Positions 1-9,227 are shown, counted from the first letter of the stretch. The stretch: DNA of 21,365 nucleotides from Bacillota bacterium (GCA_023394255.1 JAEXAZ010000281.1:1-21365), one strand, 5' to 3'. The notes: generated by a model from the letters alone, not told the origin. Translations and numbers: made by a program.

Positions 1-2
1 AT

Positions 3-3000
3 TCCAAGGAAACCCGGCTGGCACGCGGTAAGCAGGAGATCATCAAGTCAAAATTTCAAAGCTGGCTGTTTCAGGACAGCGACCGCCGCCATAAGCTGGT
101 AGACTACTATAACGAGCACTTTAATAACATCGTCCCCCGCAGCTATGACGGTTCCCGCCTGCTGCTGCCCGGCATCAATCCGCTCATCAAACTGCGCCCG
201 CACCAGCTGAACGCGGTTGCCCGCTGCATCAGCGGGAATAACACGCTGATGGCGCATGTAGTTGGCGCGGGCAAAACCTTCACGATGATTGCGGGGGCGC
301 ATGAGCAGCTCAGGCTGGGACTGGCGGGGAAAGCAATGTTCGTCGTGCCCAACCACTTAACTGAACAGTTTGGCAGCGATATCTATGAGCTGTACCCGGA
401 TGCCAAGGTGCTTATCTCCACCAAAGCGGACTTTGAAACGGGTAACCGGCAGAGGTTTTTGAGCAGGATCGCCATGAGCGACGTCCAGTATGTGGTCATC
501 GGGCATAGCCAATTTGAGAAATTCCAGATGTCGCCGGAGAACCAGCAGCATCAGATCGAGCGGCAGGTGGAGGAAGTCTCATTTGCCATTGAGGACGCAA
601 AACGGCAGCGCGGCGAAAAATACTCCGTCAAGCAGCTGGAGTCCATGAAAAAGAATCTAGAAACACAGCTTAAAAGGTTGTTAAATGACGCGGGCAAAGA
701 TCGGCAGGTGACCTTTGAACAGCTCGGCATCGACAGTCTGTTTGTAGATGAAGCGCATTACTATAAGAACCTCGCCACATTTTCCAAGATGCGCAACGTC
801 GCCGGAATTTCAAACAGCCACGCAAAGAAATCCTCCGACTTGCTCATGAAGCTGGAATACCTTGCAAACCATGACGGAATTTCCGGTATCGCAACCTTTG
901 CGACCGGCACACCACTTTCCAACAGCATGGCGGAACTGTACGTCATGCAGAAATATTTGCAGCCACAAGCCCTGCGAGAGCGGGGCATTTTTCATTTTGA
1001 TGACTGGGCGGCAAACTTCGGTGAAACCGTTACAGAAATGGAAATGGCTCCGGAGGGAAACGGGCTGCGTCCTCGGACGCGTTTTTCTAAATTTCACAAT
1101 CTGCCGGAACTGATGCTCATGTTCCGCGAGATTGCGGACATCCAGACAGCGGATATGCTGAACCTGCCGGTTCCAAAGCTGGCAGGTGGGAAACCGTTGG
1201 TGGTCAAATGCAAGCCGTCGAAAGCGCTGGAGGAGTTCATGCTGGACGGTCTTGCACGCGTGGAACGCATCCGCAACGGTGATGTACACCCCACTGAGGA
1301 CAATATGCTGAAGTTCACGACCGACGCAAAAAAGGCCGGTCTGGATATGCGGCTCATCGACCCCGACGCACCTGCCGACCCGGACGGCAAGATCGCACAG
1401 TGTGTGGAGCGCGTGCTGCATCATTACCGCGAAACGTCGGAGCAGCGCGGCGTGCAGCTCGTGTTCTGTGACACCAGCACCCCCAAAAAAGACGCATTTG
1501 ACGTCTACAATGAGTTTAAACGACAGGCGGCGCTTAACGGTTTTCCTGAGCAGGAAATCGCGTTCATTCATGACGCGAATTCCGACGCGGCAAAAGAAGA
1601 ACTGTTTACCAAATGCCGCAGCGGTGAAATTCGGGTGCTGCTGGGTTCCACACAGAAGTGCGGCGCGGGTACCAACATTCAGGATCGCCTGATCGCGCTT
1701 CACCATTTGGACTGTCCGTATCGTCCGTCCGACATCGAGCAGCGCGAAGGGCGTATCCTGCGGCAGGGTAACCAGTTCTTCGACGAGGTTTTTATTTACC
1801 GCTATGTTACGGAGCGTTCCTTTGACGCTTATTTGTGGAGCATCGTAGAGACAAAAGCGAAGTTTATTTCGCAGATCATGACATCTAAGACTATCAGCCG
1901 CACCTGCGAGGATGTAGATGAAGCGGTTTTATCCTACGCGGAAGTCAAGGCCATTGCCAGCGGTGATCCGCGCATCAAGGAAAAGCTTGACGCGGATATG
2001 CAGGTGTCGCGGTTCACAGAACTGAAAAATGCCTGGAACGCGGAGCGGTACCGGCTGGAGGATTCTATCCGGCGCGATCTGCCCTGGCAGATTGCCAAAG
2101 CAGAGGAAATAGTGGTAAATATCCAAAGTGATCTGGAGCTGTATGCGCAAACGGACGGCAAGGAATTTTCCATTATGGTTGGGAATACATACTTCACGGA
2201 GCGCGAACCGGCGGGTGCAAAGCTGTTGGCTCTTAGTAAAAAGGCTAATTATGATGCAGATCTTCCGGTGGGCAGTTTCCGGGGTTTTGATCTGTCCCTG
2301 CATCGGAACGCCCTGTTTGACGATCTTGTTGAAGTTCGTATTCGTGGCAGTGCGCTGTACACTGCGGAGCTGAGCTTTGACAGTGTGGGCAGCGTGATGC
2401 GGATTGAAAACGCGCTGAAAAAGATAGATGAGCAGCTGCAGTATACACAGCAGAATCTGGAAGACAGCAAAGCATCACTGAAAAAGTGCGAAGCGGCCTA
2501 TGCCATCCCGTTCCAGTATGAGGACGATTTGCAAAAGCAGCTGGAACGTCAGGCAAAGCTTAATTATGATCTGGATCTCAACCGCGTGGAGGATATGGTC
2601 ATTGATGAGGAAGAGGAAGAAACAGAGATTGTTACAGAGAAAGGAGAAGATCAGGAAATGACAGTTGTATTGGTGGAACCGGGCAGGGCGGCGCGTATCG
2701 AGCGCATGAGGGGGGAACTCAGAGATATGCAGAAGCTGGTGGACGGCAGCATAGAAGCCGTTCATCCTTTTGCAGACAATGCAGTGCTGGTTTGCAATGA
2801 GGAAGGAAAGCTTTTGGGTCTGCCGCCCAACCGGACAATTAACGGCGAAATCATTGCGGGAACATTTTTCCTCTGTGCTGAAACTGAATCCGGGGACGAC
2901 TTTACCTCGCTGGACAGAAGTCAGCTGCAAAGCTATTTACAGCTGTTCCGGGAGCCGGAACAATTCAATCATGGTGCCGCATATGCAGAACCTTTGGATC

Positions 3001-3005
3001 GTTAG
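3..3005 (+). CDS. SNF2-like superfamily 2 helicase, C-terminal part (5' end outside window)
   Basis: The reading frame is open from the first in-frame codon at base 3, so the gene begins upstream; the ATG at 249 lies inside the helicase core and is not the start. Visible superfamily 2 motifs are Walker A (VGAGKT, about 261-278), the DEAH box (747-758), a motif III-like ATGTP (about 902-916) and motif VI (QREGRILRQ, from 1740). The last third is coiled-coil rich with an acidic run (DEEEEE, near 2605). Known: very large helicase proteins, often fused to an N-terminal DNA methylase, are common on Firmicutes conjugative elements and are thought to help process or protect transferred DNA. Whether a methylase precedes this one cannot be seen. 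The 3' end overlaps the prepilin peptidase gene. The family call is sure; the exact role is inferred. Confidence 0.9.
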   Translation, partial: SKETRLARGKQEIIKSKFQSWLFQDSDRRHKLVDYYNEHFNNIVPRSYDGSRLLLPGINPLIKLRPHQLNAVARCISGNNTLMAHVVGAGKTFTMIAGAHEQLRLGLAGKAMFVVPNHLTEQFGSDIYELYPDAKVLISTKADFETGNRQRFLSRIAMSDVQYVVIGHSQFEKFQMSPENQQHQIERQVEEVSFAIEDAKRQRGEKYSVKQLESMKKNLETQLKRLLNDAGKDRQVTFEQLGIDSLFVDEAHYYKNLATFSKMRNVAGISNSHAKKSSDLLMKLEYLANHDGISGIATFATGTPLSNSMAELYVMQKYLQPQALRERGIFHFDDWAANFGETVTEMEMAPEGNGLRPRTRFSKFHNLPELMLMFREIADIQTADMLNLPVPKLAGGKPLVVKCKPSKALEEFMLDGLARVERIRNGDVHPTEDNMLKFTTDAKKAGLDMRLIDPDAPADPDGKIAQCVERVLHHYRETSEQRGVQLVFCDTSTPKKDAFDVYNEFKRQAALNGFPEQEIAFIHDANSDAAKEELFTKCRSGEIRVLLGSTQKCGAGTNIQDRLIALHHLDCPYRPSDIEQREGRILRQGNQFFDEVFIYRYVTERSFDAYLWSIVETKAKFISQIMTSKTISRTCEDVDEAVLSYAEVKAIASGDPRIKEKLDADMQVSRFTELKNAWNAERYRLEDSIRRDLPWQIAKAEEIVVNIQSDLELYAQTDGKEFSIMVGNTYFTEREPAGAKLLALSKKANYDADLPVGSFRGFDLSLHRNALFDDLVEVRIRGSALYTAELSFDSVGSVMRIENALKKIDEQLQYTQQNLEDSKASLKKCEAAYAIPFQYEDDLQKQLERQAKLNYDLDLNRVEDMVIDEEEEETEIVTEKGEDQEMTVVLVEPGRAARIERMRGELRDMQKLVDGSIEAVHPFADNAVLVCNEEGKLLGLPPNRTINGEIIAGTFFLCAETESGDDFTSLDRSQLQSYLQLFREPEQFNHGAAYAEPLDR

Positions 3006-3426
3006 CCGGTATCTGTCCGGAATGCTGTTCGGTGGTGCGCTGCTGTTCGCCGCTGTGCTGGACGCCAAAACCCGGGAGATCCCGGACGTCTGCCACCTGA
3101 TGCTGCTCATGTCGGGACTGCTGGGAATCCTTGCGGAGCGCGTGTACTTCTGGGACGCGCTGGCCGGGATGCTCTGTAACAGCCTATTTTGCCTGTCTCT
3201 TACGCTCTGGAAAGAGGACGGGTTCGGCGGCGGGGACATCAAGCTTATCGGGGCAGCGAGTTTCTGCCTTGGAATGCTGGCCAGTGCCTATGCACTGGTT
3301 TTTTCAATGATGGCGGCAATTATCTATGTCCTGCTGCGGAGGCTGTGGGACAAAACGAAGGGGCAGGCGGTGGCGTTTGCCCCTTTTTTGTCGGCAGGCT
3401 GCTGTCTGCTGTATTTTCAGAAATGA
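2971..3426 (+). CDS. Prepilin peptidase, A24 family (CpaA/TadV-like)
   Basis: A 151-residue polytopic membrane protein that should cleave the leader of the Flp-like prepilin (8569-8802) at the cytoplasmic membrane. Both aspartates of A24 aspartic peptidases are visible: Asp31 in the context LDAKTREIPD and Asp89 in GGGDIKL. The short form, without the N-terminal methylase domain of PilD, fits the TadV/CpaA branch. The open frame reaches back to 2770, but that part is helicase sequence in another frame and looks non-coding. The start is taken at ATG 2971; ATG 2983 is equally possible, and neither has a strong ribosome site. It overlaps the helicase gene by 35 bases, so translational coupling is likely. 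It leads the pilus operon. Confidence 0.88.
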   Translation: MVPHMQNLWIVSRYLSGMLFGGALLFAAVLDAKTREIPDVCHLMLLMSGLLGILAERVYFWDALAGMLCNSLFCLSLTLWKEDGFGGGDIKLIGAASFCLGMLASAYALVFSMMAAIIYVLLRRLWDKTKGQAVAFAPFLSAGCCLLYFQK

Positions 3427-3439
3427 GGTGTTAATCAAT

Positions 3440-4603
3440 TTGTTTGGACGAAGAAAAGAGGAAGAAGTCTTCCGGCCCAAAAAGGAACGTCCCAAGCGGG
3501 AGAAAAAGCGGCGGCTTCCTAAAGTGAAAGCAGAGGAAGACCTGTCCGCGCATTTCGGGGAAAGCGTTGATACGTTTTCAGAGCAGGATGCCTACCCGGA
3601 CAGTTTCCTGCCGCCGGATCCGCCGGAGGAAAAGACCGTGGGCAAGCTGCCCAAGCCCCAAAAAGAGAAGAAACAGAAACCGGAGAAACAGAAAAAGCCG
3701 CCGTCCGAAGCTCCGTTTTACCGCAACCGCTTGGTGATCGGGACAGCTTGCGTGACGGCGGCCTGCATCATCGCTTTTGTCCTTGTGCCGGTTATGTCGT
3801 ATGTCACCGGAACGGAGATGACGACCGTAACGGTCATGACCGCTCCGCTCGGCAAAGGAAAACGCATCGAAGCTTCCATGCTGCGCACCGAACAGATACC
3901 CGCGCAGGGAGTTCCCAACAGCGCCATACAGGACGCTTCGCAGGCTGTCGGGAAATATGCGGCGGTGGATCTCGTTGCCGGGGATACGCTGCTGGCGAGT
4001 AAGCTCACGGAGTCCATCCCATTCCCGGACGATTATCTGTACACCATCCCCGATGGGCAGCAGGCCATTTCAGCAACCATCCAGTCGTTCGCGGATGGGC
4101 TTTCGGGGAAACTGCTGGCTGGTGATGTCGTTTCGGTCTACGCGGTGCCGAACCAGACGGATATGGAGGAAACAGACTATCTGGCTATCCAGCCGCCGGA
4201 ACTCCGGTTTGTGCGGATACTGGCCGTTACCAGTCAATTAGGTGCGGACAGACAGCGGGACGAACCGGAGGATTCAGACAAAGATCGGAAAGACACCGGA
4301 GATAAGGAAAATCAGCCTGCAACTGTTACCCTGCTAGTTAAGCCGGGGCAGGCGGCAGCAATCGCAGGACTGGAGGTCAACGCAAAGCTGCATCTGGCTC
4401 TGGTGTCGCGTGGTAACGAACAGGCGGCGCAGTCTTACCTTCAGACACAGGATGATTACCTAAAAGAAGCTGCAAAAAAGGATGAGCAGAATCTGCAGGA
4501 ACTGCTTCAGGATGAAAGCATACAAGACCTGCTGAACGGCGGGACAGATTACAGCGGCCTCAATCCGGAACAGACAGAAAGCGGGGCGGAAAGCAGTGAG
4601 TAA
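3440..4603 (+). CDS. CpaB/RcpC-like pilus assembly protein with SAF domain
   Basis: A 387-residue protein starting with TTG at 3440, chosen because GAGGTG lies 9 bases upstream; the longer frame from 3326 overlaps the peptidase gene and has a cysteine-rich, non-coding look. The N-terminal 95 residues are highly charged (Lys, Arg, Glu, Pro) and cytoplasmic, followed by one membrane segment at about 98-118. An SAF-like domain follows (TVMTAPLGKGKRIEASML), then a CpaB/RcpC-type region and a Gln/Glu/Asp-rich tail. In Gram-negative Tad systems CpaB works with the outer-membrane secretin. No secretin is present here, so in a one-membrane cell it may instead guide the pilus through the wall (inference). 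The end overlaps the next gene by 8 bases. Confidence 0.82.
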   Translation: MFGRRKEEEVFRPKKERPKREKKRRLPKVKAEEDLSAHFGESVDTFSEQDAYPDSFLPPDPPEEKTVGKLPKPQKEKKQKPEKQKKPPSEAPFYRNRLVIGTACVTAACIIAFVLVPVMSYVTGTEMTTVTVMTAPLGKGKRIEASMLRTEQIPAQGVPNSAIQDASQAVGKYAAVDLVAGDTLLASKLTESIPFPDDYLYTIPDGQQAISATIQSFADGLSGKLLAGDVVSVYAVPNQTDMEETDYLAIQPPELRFVRILAVTSQLGADRQRDEPEDSDKDRKDTGDKENQPATVTLLVKPGQAAAIAGLEVNAKLHLALVSRGNEQAAQSYLQTQDDYLKEAAKKDEQNLQELLQDESIQDLLNGGTDYSGLNPEQTESGAESSE

Positions 4604-5333
4604 GCTTGTAACTATCTACGGTTCGCCGGGGAGCGGTAAGACCATCCTTGCCATGGCGCTTGCCAGCCGCCTTGCTTTAAAAAAAGAGAATGTGATTCTC
4701 GTCAGCAGCGACAAGGTGGTGCCGCACCTCAAGGTGCTGCTCCCAACCGTGGAAACGGATAAGTCCCATTCCATGGGTTCCCTTTTGCTGAAATCAGGGC
4801 TTACGCAGAAACAGGTGATCCCGAAGCTGGTATTCCATCCGGACAGCGGTAATTTCGCTTGTCTGGCATTGGCTCCCGGGGATACGCCAATCTCTTACCC
4901 GCCGCTGTGGGAACCGGCGAACGTGATGGAACTCCTGAACGTCCTGTCCGGCCTTGCGGATGTCGTGCTGGTGGACGGCATGAGTAATCCGGCTGCGGAC
5001 AGCGTCACGCTCACGGCAATGGGGGTTTCCGAACGTATCATCTGTACACTGACGCCGGACCGCAAGGGGCTGGAATACTTAAACGCCGTTTTACAGTTAC
5101 TGCGGGATGAAAAATACAAAACCGGGAAGCACCTGCGTATTCTGTCCCCGGTGCGGGAGACAAGCCCGGTGAATGAACTGCTGGGAATCATCGAGGATGT
5201 GCGGTTCCTGCTCCCTTACTCGGCGGAAGCGGAGGAACGGATGCTTTCCGGTAAACTGTTCAAAGGGTTCACACGCCGTCCCGGGCTGGTGTTCGAACGC
5301 CGTGTGGAAGAAATTCTGGAGGAATTGAAATGA
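4596..5333 (+). CDS. TadZ/CpaE-like P-loop NTPase (ParA/MinD-related)
   Basis: A 245-residue cytoplasmic protein beginning at GTG 4596 inside the end of the cpaB-like gene. Walker A is GSPGSGKT at residues 9-16, and ADVVLVDG resembles the hydrophobic strand and Asp of Walker B. Its position between the CpaB-like and CpaF-like genes is that of TadZ/CpaE, which places the Tad machine in the cell. The deviant Walker A lysine typical of ParA/MinD (KGGxGKT) is replaced by serine, and no N-terminal receiver domain is present, so membership of the TadZ branch is inferred mainly from context. It could be another small P-loop ATPase serving the same pilus. The end overlaps the next start as ATGA. Confidence 0.75.
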   Translation: MSKLVTIYGSPGSGKTILAMALASRLALKKENVILVSSDKVVPHLKVLLPTVETDKSHSMGSLLLKSGLTQKQVIPKLVFHPDSGNFACLALAPGDTPISYPPLWEPANVMELLNVLSGLADVVLVDGMSNPAADSVTLTAMGVSERIICTLTPDRKGLEYLNAVLQLLRDEKYKTGKHLRILSPVRETSPVNELLGIIEDVRFLLPYSAEAEERMLSGKLFKGFTRRPGLVFERRVEEILEELK

Positions 5334-6703
5334 CGGAAGCACCCAGTTTAAATGATTACCTGTTCTCCGTTCAGGGGCATACCCCCTACCGGGATGTGCT
5401 CCAGAAGGTGCAGCAGTACATGTCCAAAGAATATGCAGATCTGTTCAGCAAACAGGAGCTGACGAAGGAAGATACCTTCCTGATTAAGAAAAACATTGAG
5501 AACTATCTCATTCAGGCATCCATCAACTGCAATGAGAGCAAAAATCTGACCGAACTCACCGACCGGCTCTACAAGGACATGGTGCTCTATTCTTTTTTGA
5601 CGGATTACCTTTCCCCGGAAAAGGTTGAGGAATTGGGGCTGGAGGAGATTAACGTCGATTCGTGGGAATGCATCTTCCTGCAAACGTCAAAGAGCGGAAA
5701 AATCCGGCTGGAGGAACAGTTCCTTTCCCCGCAGCACGCGGTGGACGTCATCACCCGGATGCTGCGGCACAGCGGCATGGTGATCGACGATGCAAAGCCA
5801 GTGGCGCTGGGACATATTGCAAAGAATGTCCGCATCGCGGTGTTCAAGACGCCTGTGCTGGATGAAGAAATCGGCGTATCCTGCTCCATCCGAATTGTCT
5901 CGTTTTCCAAGCTCACAAGGCACAATCTTGTGAAGGAGTATGAAACGATACCCGAAATAGCGCTGGATTTTCTGGAGAGCTGTATGCGGTACGGCGTGAG
6001 TGTCTGCGTGGCCGGAGAAACCGGCAGCGGAAAGACCGGGACGGTGGGATATCTTCTTTCCTCTATTTCTGCTGATGCAGATATGCGTGTGCTCACCGTC
6101 GAGGAAGGCAGCCGCGAATTCGATCTGATCCGGCGGGATGAGAGCGGGCGAGTGATGAACGATGTGGTGCATCTGCTGACACGACCCAGCGAGATTGAAA
6201 AGCAGAATATCTCACAGGATTACCTGCTGGAAAATATCCTGCGTTATGACCCGGACATCATCGGCGTCGGTGAAATGCGTTCCCATGAGGCGATTACAGC
6301 GGCGGAAGCCTCCAGGACAGGACATACCGTCGCAACGACTACCCACTCTTACAGCGCGCCGGATACCTACGAGCGGCTCGTGGAACTGGCACAAAAAGTT
6401 TCAAGAGCGTCGGAGGATGCGTTATACCGTAAAATGATCGGAGCTTTCCCCATTATTGTCTATCAGGAAAAACTAACGGACGGCAGCAGGAAGGTGACGG
6501 AAATCATCGAGGGCGAATCTTACAAAAACGGTGAGCTTCAGTACAGAACTTTATGGAGCTATGAAATCACAGATAACTACATTGATGAAAACAACCAGCC
6601 GAAAGTAGTTGGATCGTTTATCGAGGGGGAAAAAATCAGTGACAGGCTGCGCAGCCGCCTGATTAAAAAAGGCATGGCGAAATCCGTAGCGGATCAATAT
6701 TAA
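5330..6703 (+). CDS. CpaF/TadA-family secretion ATPase
   Basis: A 457-residue hexameric-type ATPase of the type II/IV secretion (VirB11/PilT/GspE) superfamily that should power assembly of the Flp-like pilus from the cytoplasmic face. The Walker A motif GETGSGKT is at residues 229-236, and the Walker B region DPDIIGVGEMR starts at residue 307; a His-containing TTTHSYSAPDTYERL segment follows, as in CpaF proteins. The N-terminal 220 residues match the length of the family's substrate-coupling domain. The ATG overlaps the previous stop (ATGA). Because VirB11 ATPases are of the same superfamily, it might also serve the T4SS at 16392-21365, but the adjacent TadB and TadC genes argue for the pilus. 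Confidence 0.9.
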   Translation: MTEAPSLNDYLFSVQGHTPYRDVLQKVQQYMSKEYADLFSKQELTKEDTFLIKKNIENYLIQASINCNESKNLTELTDRLYKDMVLYSFLTDYLSPEKVEELGLEEINVDSWECIFLQTSKSGKIRLEEQFLSPQHAVDVITRMLRHSGMVIDDAKPVALGHIAKNVRIAVFKTPVLDEEIGVSCSIRIVSFSKLTRHNLVKEYETIPEIALDFLESCMRYGVSVCVAGETGSGKTGTVGYLLSSISADADMRVLTVEEGSREFDLIRRDESGRVMNDVVHLLTRPSEIEKQNISQDYLLENILRYDPDIIGVGEMRSHEAITAAEASRTGHTVATTTHSYSAPDTYERLVELAQKVSRASEDALYRKMIGAFPIIVYQEKLTDGSRKVTEIIEGESYKNGELQYRTLWSYEITDNYIDENNQPKVVGSFIEGEKISDRLRSRLIKKGMAKSVADQY

Positions 6704-6717
6704 AGGAGGAGGTTAAT

Positions 6718-7671
6718 TTGCCTGGAATCAAACTACTGGTCTTTGCGCTGCTAATGGTTGGCAGTGCTTTTTTATTTGGGCTGAACCTGCTCTCATTCAT
6801 CCCGGCAAAGGAAGAATTGAAAGCAAAGCTGGGCGAGCTGGTCAAAAAAATGCAAAGCGGCAGAAAGCAGCCCCTGCTCCGGAAGGTGCGGCAGTCCCAG
6901 GGGATGGAAAAGCCGAACTTCTTCCAGCAGAACCTGACGGATGCCCGCCGGATCCTGACATCCACCAATCAGCAGGGCAAGGTCAAGCTCATGATGCGGA
7001 TGTCAGCCGTCTGTTTCTGTGTCGGGTTACTCGCTGCCGCTGCTATGCGAAATATCCTCATGCTGCCGGTGCTTTCCGTAGGCTGCTCTCTCATTCCGAT
7101 GTGGTATATCCGGTATAGCGAGATCCACTTTAAACGCCAGCTCTGCGACGAGCTGGAAGTGGCGCTTTCCGTCATTACCAGCTCCTATCTGCGGACAGAG
7201 AACCTGCCGCAGTCGGCGGAAGAGAACCTGTCCTATTTGGAAGACCCTGTGCGGACGGCATTCGCAAAGTTTGTAAACGGCGTAAAGTTTGTAGATGCCA
7301 ATATCCAGAACAATATCCAGAACCTGAAAGCATCTATTGAAAACCCGGTGTTCCATGACTGGTGCGACATTCTAACGCTGTGTATGATAGACCGCAACTA
7401 CAAATACAGCCTGTCCCCGGTGGTGGAACAGTTCAGTGACAACAAAGCGCTGCAAAATTCACTGGAAACGATTCTGCAACAGCCGGTGAGAACGTTCCTT
7501 TCCATTGCCGGGATAGCGCTTGCCATGATTCCTATTATTTATCTGGTGAACAAAGACTGGTTTTTTACACTGGTTGGCACCTCGGCGGGCAAAGCAATCC
7601 TGGCGGTATTAAGCGTGGTGCTGTTTGCGGGTATGAATAAAGCGATCAGCCTGACCGCGCCGATTGAATGA
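6718..7671 (+). CDS. TadB-like inner-membrane platform protein
   Basis: A 317-residue protein starting at TTG 6718, fixed by the very strong AGGAGGAGG at 6704-6712. Membrane segments are predicted by eye at residues 5-27, 92-130 (two close helices), about 262-280 and 290-308, with a cytoplasmic helical domain between. This is the arrangement of T2SF/TadB platform proteins, which sit under the pilus and couple to the CpaF-type ATPase. Sequence identity to classical TadB is not obvious, so the call rests on topology, length and its place between CpaF-like and TadC-like genes. It is followed by a second platform protein, as in tad operons. Confidence 0.78.
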   Translation: MPGIKLLVFALLMVGSAFLFGLNLLSFIPAKEELKAKLGELVKKMQSGRKQPLLRKVRQSQGMEKPNFFQQNLTDARRILTSTNQQGKVKLMMRMSAVCFCVGLLAAAAMRNILMLPVLSVGCSLIPMWYIRYSEIHFKRQLCDELEVALSVITSSYLRTENLPQSAEENLSYLEDPVRTAFAKFVNGVKFVDANIQNNIQNLKASIENPVFHDWCDILTLCMIDRNYKYSLSPVVEQFSDNKALQNSLETILQQPVRTFLSIAGIALAMIPIIYLVNKDWFFTLVGTSAGKAILAVLSVVLFAGMNKAISLTAPIE

Positions 7672-7685
7672 GAGGAGGAATTTCG

Positions 7686-8552
7686 ATGCTTTTTTTGCAG
7701 TTGTCTCTGGCAGGTCTTGCCGGAACCGGCCTGTGGCTGATTCTGACAGATACAGTAATCCTGCCGTCACTGCGTACCAAAAAGCTCTACCGCGAAAGCG
7801 GGCGGCAAAAGGCAAAAGGCAGCCAGATGGAGAAGCTGGCCGCACCGCTTGCGAAGCGGCTGGAACAGCATTTAACGATGAACCCGTATAAGCAGGAAAA
7901 GCTCGACCATACGCTGAAAACCATTGGGGATTCCAGAAATGCAGTGCAGTTTACCGCGAATATGGCGGCGCAGTCAATGATTTTAGCCGCCGTGGGGATG
8001 GCTATGCTGCTCATAAACCCCATTGTATCCTTAATTTTTATCGGCGCGGCGGTCGTTGCCTATTTTCAGAATATGAAAGAACCGGAAAAACGGCTGAAGG
8101 AGAAACGCGAGAAGATTGAGCGGGAGCTGCCGCGCATGGCCAGCACGGTTTCCAACAGCCTGTCGGCCAGCAGGGACGTTGTGAAGATTCTGGAGCATTA
8201 CCGCAGAGTGTGCGGGCCGGAGCTGGCGGGCGAACTGGATATTACGCTGGCCGATATGAAAACCGGAAACTCGGAAAACGCGCTGCGCGGTTTGGAAAAT
8301 CGGATCGGCAGTACGAAACTATCCGAACTGGTGCGCGGCCTTCTATCCGTACTTCGAGGAGAAGACCAGCAGCTCTACTTTTACACCAAAAACAGCGAGT
8401 TCCGGAGGGAGGGCATTGAGCGTCAGAAGCAGGAAATCCAAAAGCGGCCTGAAAAACTGACGCCATATATGATTGGCGTTGTAGCTTGCTTTTTTATCAT
8501 GCTGATGTATGTCCTTCTTTTTCAGGTCATGCAGAATCAAAACATTATTTAG
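7686..8552 (+). CDS. TadC-like inner-membrane platform protein
   Basis: A 288-residue protein. The start is set at ATG 7686 because GAGGAGG lies just upstream at 7671-7677; the in-frame ATG at 7668 would place the ribosome site inside the gene. Membrane segments are at about residues 2-20, 97-127 and 261-283. The cytoplasmic middle contains a segment typical of T2SF-domain proteins (ELPRMASTVSNSLSASRDVV). Together with the TadB-like protein it should form the platform complex turned by the CpaF-like ATPase. The gap to the upstream stop is 14 bases, and the next gene follows after 16 bases. Confidence 0.82.
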   Translation: MLFLQLSLAGLAGTGLWLILTDTVILPSLRTKKLYRESGRQKAKGSQMEKLAAPLAKRLEQHLTMNPYKQEKLDHTLKTIGDSRNAVQFTANMAAQSMILAAVGMAMLLINPIVSLIFIGAAVVAYFQNMKEPEKRLKEKREKIERELPRMASTVSNSLSASRDVVKILEHYRRVCGPELAGELDITLADMKTGNSENALRGLENRIGSTKLSELVRGLLSVLRGEDQQLYFYTKNSEFRREGIERQKQEIQKRPEKLTPYMIGVVACFFIMLMYVLLFQVMQNQNII

Positions 8553-8568
8553 CAGAGGAGATTTTAGA

Positions 8569-8802
8569 ATGCAACAGTTAAAAAAAGTTTATTTGAAAGC
8601 ATCTGCCCAAACACAGAACACAATTTTTCGGATAAAGCAGAAATTGAAGGAGCGCAGCGGTTCCGGAATTATAGAATTCATGGTTTTAGCCGCCGCAGTT
8701 ATTGTTGTCGGCGCAATCCTGATCGGCTTGTTTACAGGGACCACTCAGCAAATTTGGGCAAGGGTTCAAGCACGCGCCTTGGATCTGTTTGACTATTCCT
8801 AA
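8569..8802 (+). CDS. Flp-like major pilin precursor
   Basis: A 77-residue class III prepilin-like protein. The start is ATG 8569 with AGAGGAG 8 bases upstream; the longer frame from 8509 overlaps the TadC-like gene. After a basic leader of 31 residues comes the processing site Gly31/SGIIEF, which puts Glu at +5 and Phe at +6, exactly the Flp-pilin rule (Glu+5, aromatic +6). A single hydrophobic helix (about 38-56) and a short tail follow, giving a mature pilin of about 46 residues. The 31-residue leader is longer than usual for Flp pilins. The prepilin peptidase at 2971 is the expected processing enzyme. This is the best candidate for the major subunit. Confidence 0.85.
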   Translation: MQQLKKVYLKASAQTQNTIFRIKQKLKERSGSGIIEFMVLAAAVIVVGAILIGLFTGTTQQIWARVQARALDLFDYS

Positions 8803-8816
8803 AATGAGGTGAAACC

Positions 8817-9227
8817 ATGTGGGGTTATAAGCGTATTCTGGCTAAGTTAAAAAGCCGGTGCGGCATGTCTCAATATCTGGAGTTCATGATAGTTTTTGTG
8901 ATGCTGCTGACCCTCATTGCAACCGGCATAGAGACATGGGGCGTGCTGTCTCTCAAGAAAGGGATCGAAGATACGGCTACCGAAACTGCCCGGTACATAG
9001 AGCTGCGCGGCGCGGTGGACAGCGCCGTTTATGACGAGTTTGACCGGCTCAAGCGTGTGACCGGCATAGTCGGCGAATTATCTGTGGAGGGTGACTTCTA
9101 CTCCGGGAAAAAGCTTCAGCTAGAAGCTCCCTTTACCGTGACAGTTTCTGCTGTGGGACACCTTTTTTATTTGGATGTTCCCCTGAAAGGAAAAGCCACC
9201 GGACGGAGCGAGGTGTACCATAAATGA
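8817..9227 (+). CDS. TadE-like minor pseudopilin (possible DUF4320-type)
   Basis: A 136-residue protein with a short basic N-terminus, one hydrophobic segment at about residues 23-42 and a soluble C-terminal domain of about 90 residues, the layout of TadE minor pilins. A prepilin-like site reads Cys15-Gly16/MSQYLEF; cutting after Gly16 puts Glu at +6 rather than the usual +5. GAGGTG at 8806-8811 supports ATG 8817. It resembles, from memory, the DUF4320 proteins seen next to CpaF genes on Clostridia elements, but no search could be run. The end overlaps the next start as ATGA. Confidence 0.72.
   Translation: MWGYKRILAKLKSRCGMSQYLEFMIVFVMLLTLIATGIETWGVLSLKKGIEDTATETARYIELRGAVDSAVYDEFDRLKRVTGIVGELSVEGDFYSGKKLQLEAPFTVTVSAVGHLFYLDVPLKGKATGRSEVYHK

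Noticed and set aside
810..1706. Long antisense reading frame (298 codons) opposite the helicase
   Set aside because: Its product is Cys/His/Phe-rich without motifs, and it mirrors codon bias of the strongly supported helicase.
249..3005. Methionine at 249 as the start of the helicase
   Set aside because: The frame is open and helicase-like upstream to base 3, and the Met lies right before Walker A, so the true start is outside the window.
5330..6703. VirB11 of the T4SS as the identity of the CpaF-like ATPase
   Set aside because: It is directly coupled to TadZ-, TadB- and TadC-like genes, and Gram-positive T4SSs of this type normally lack VirB11.
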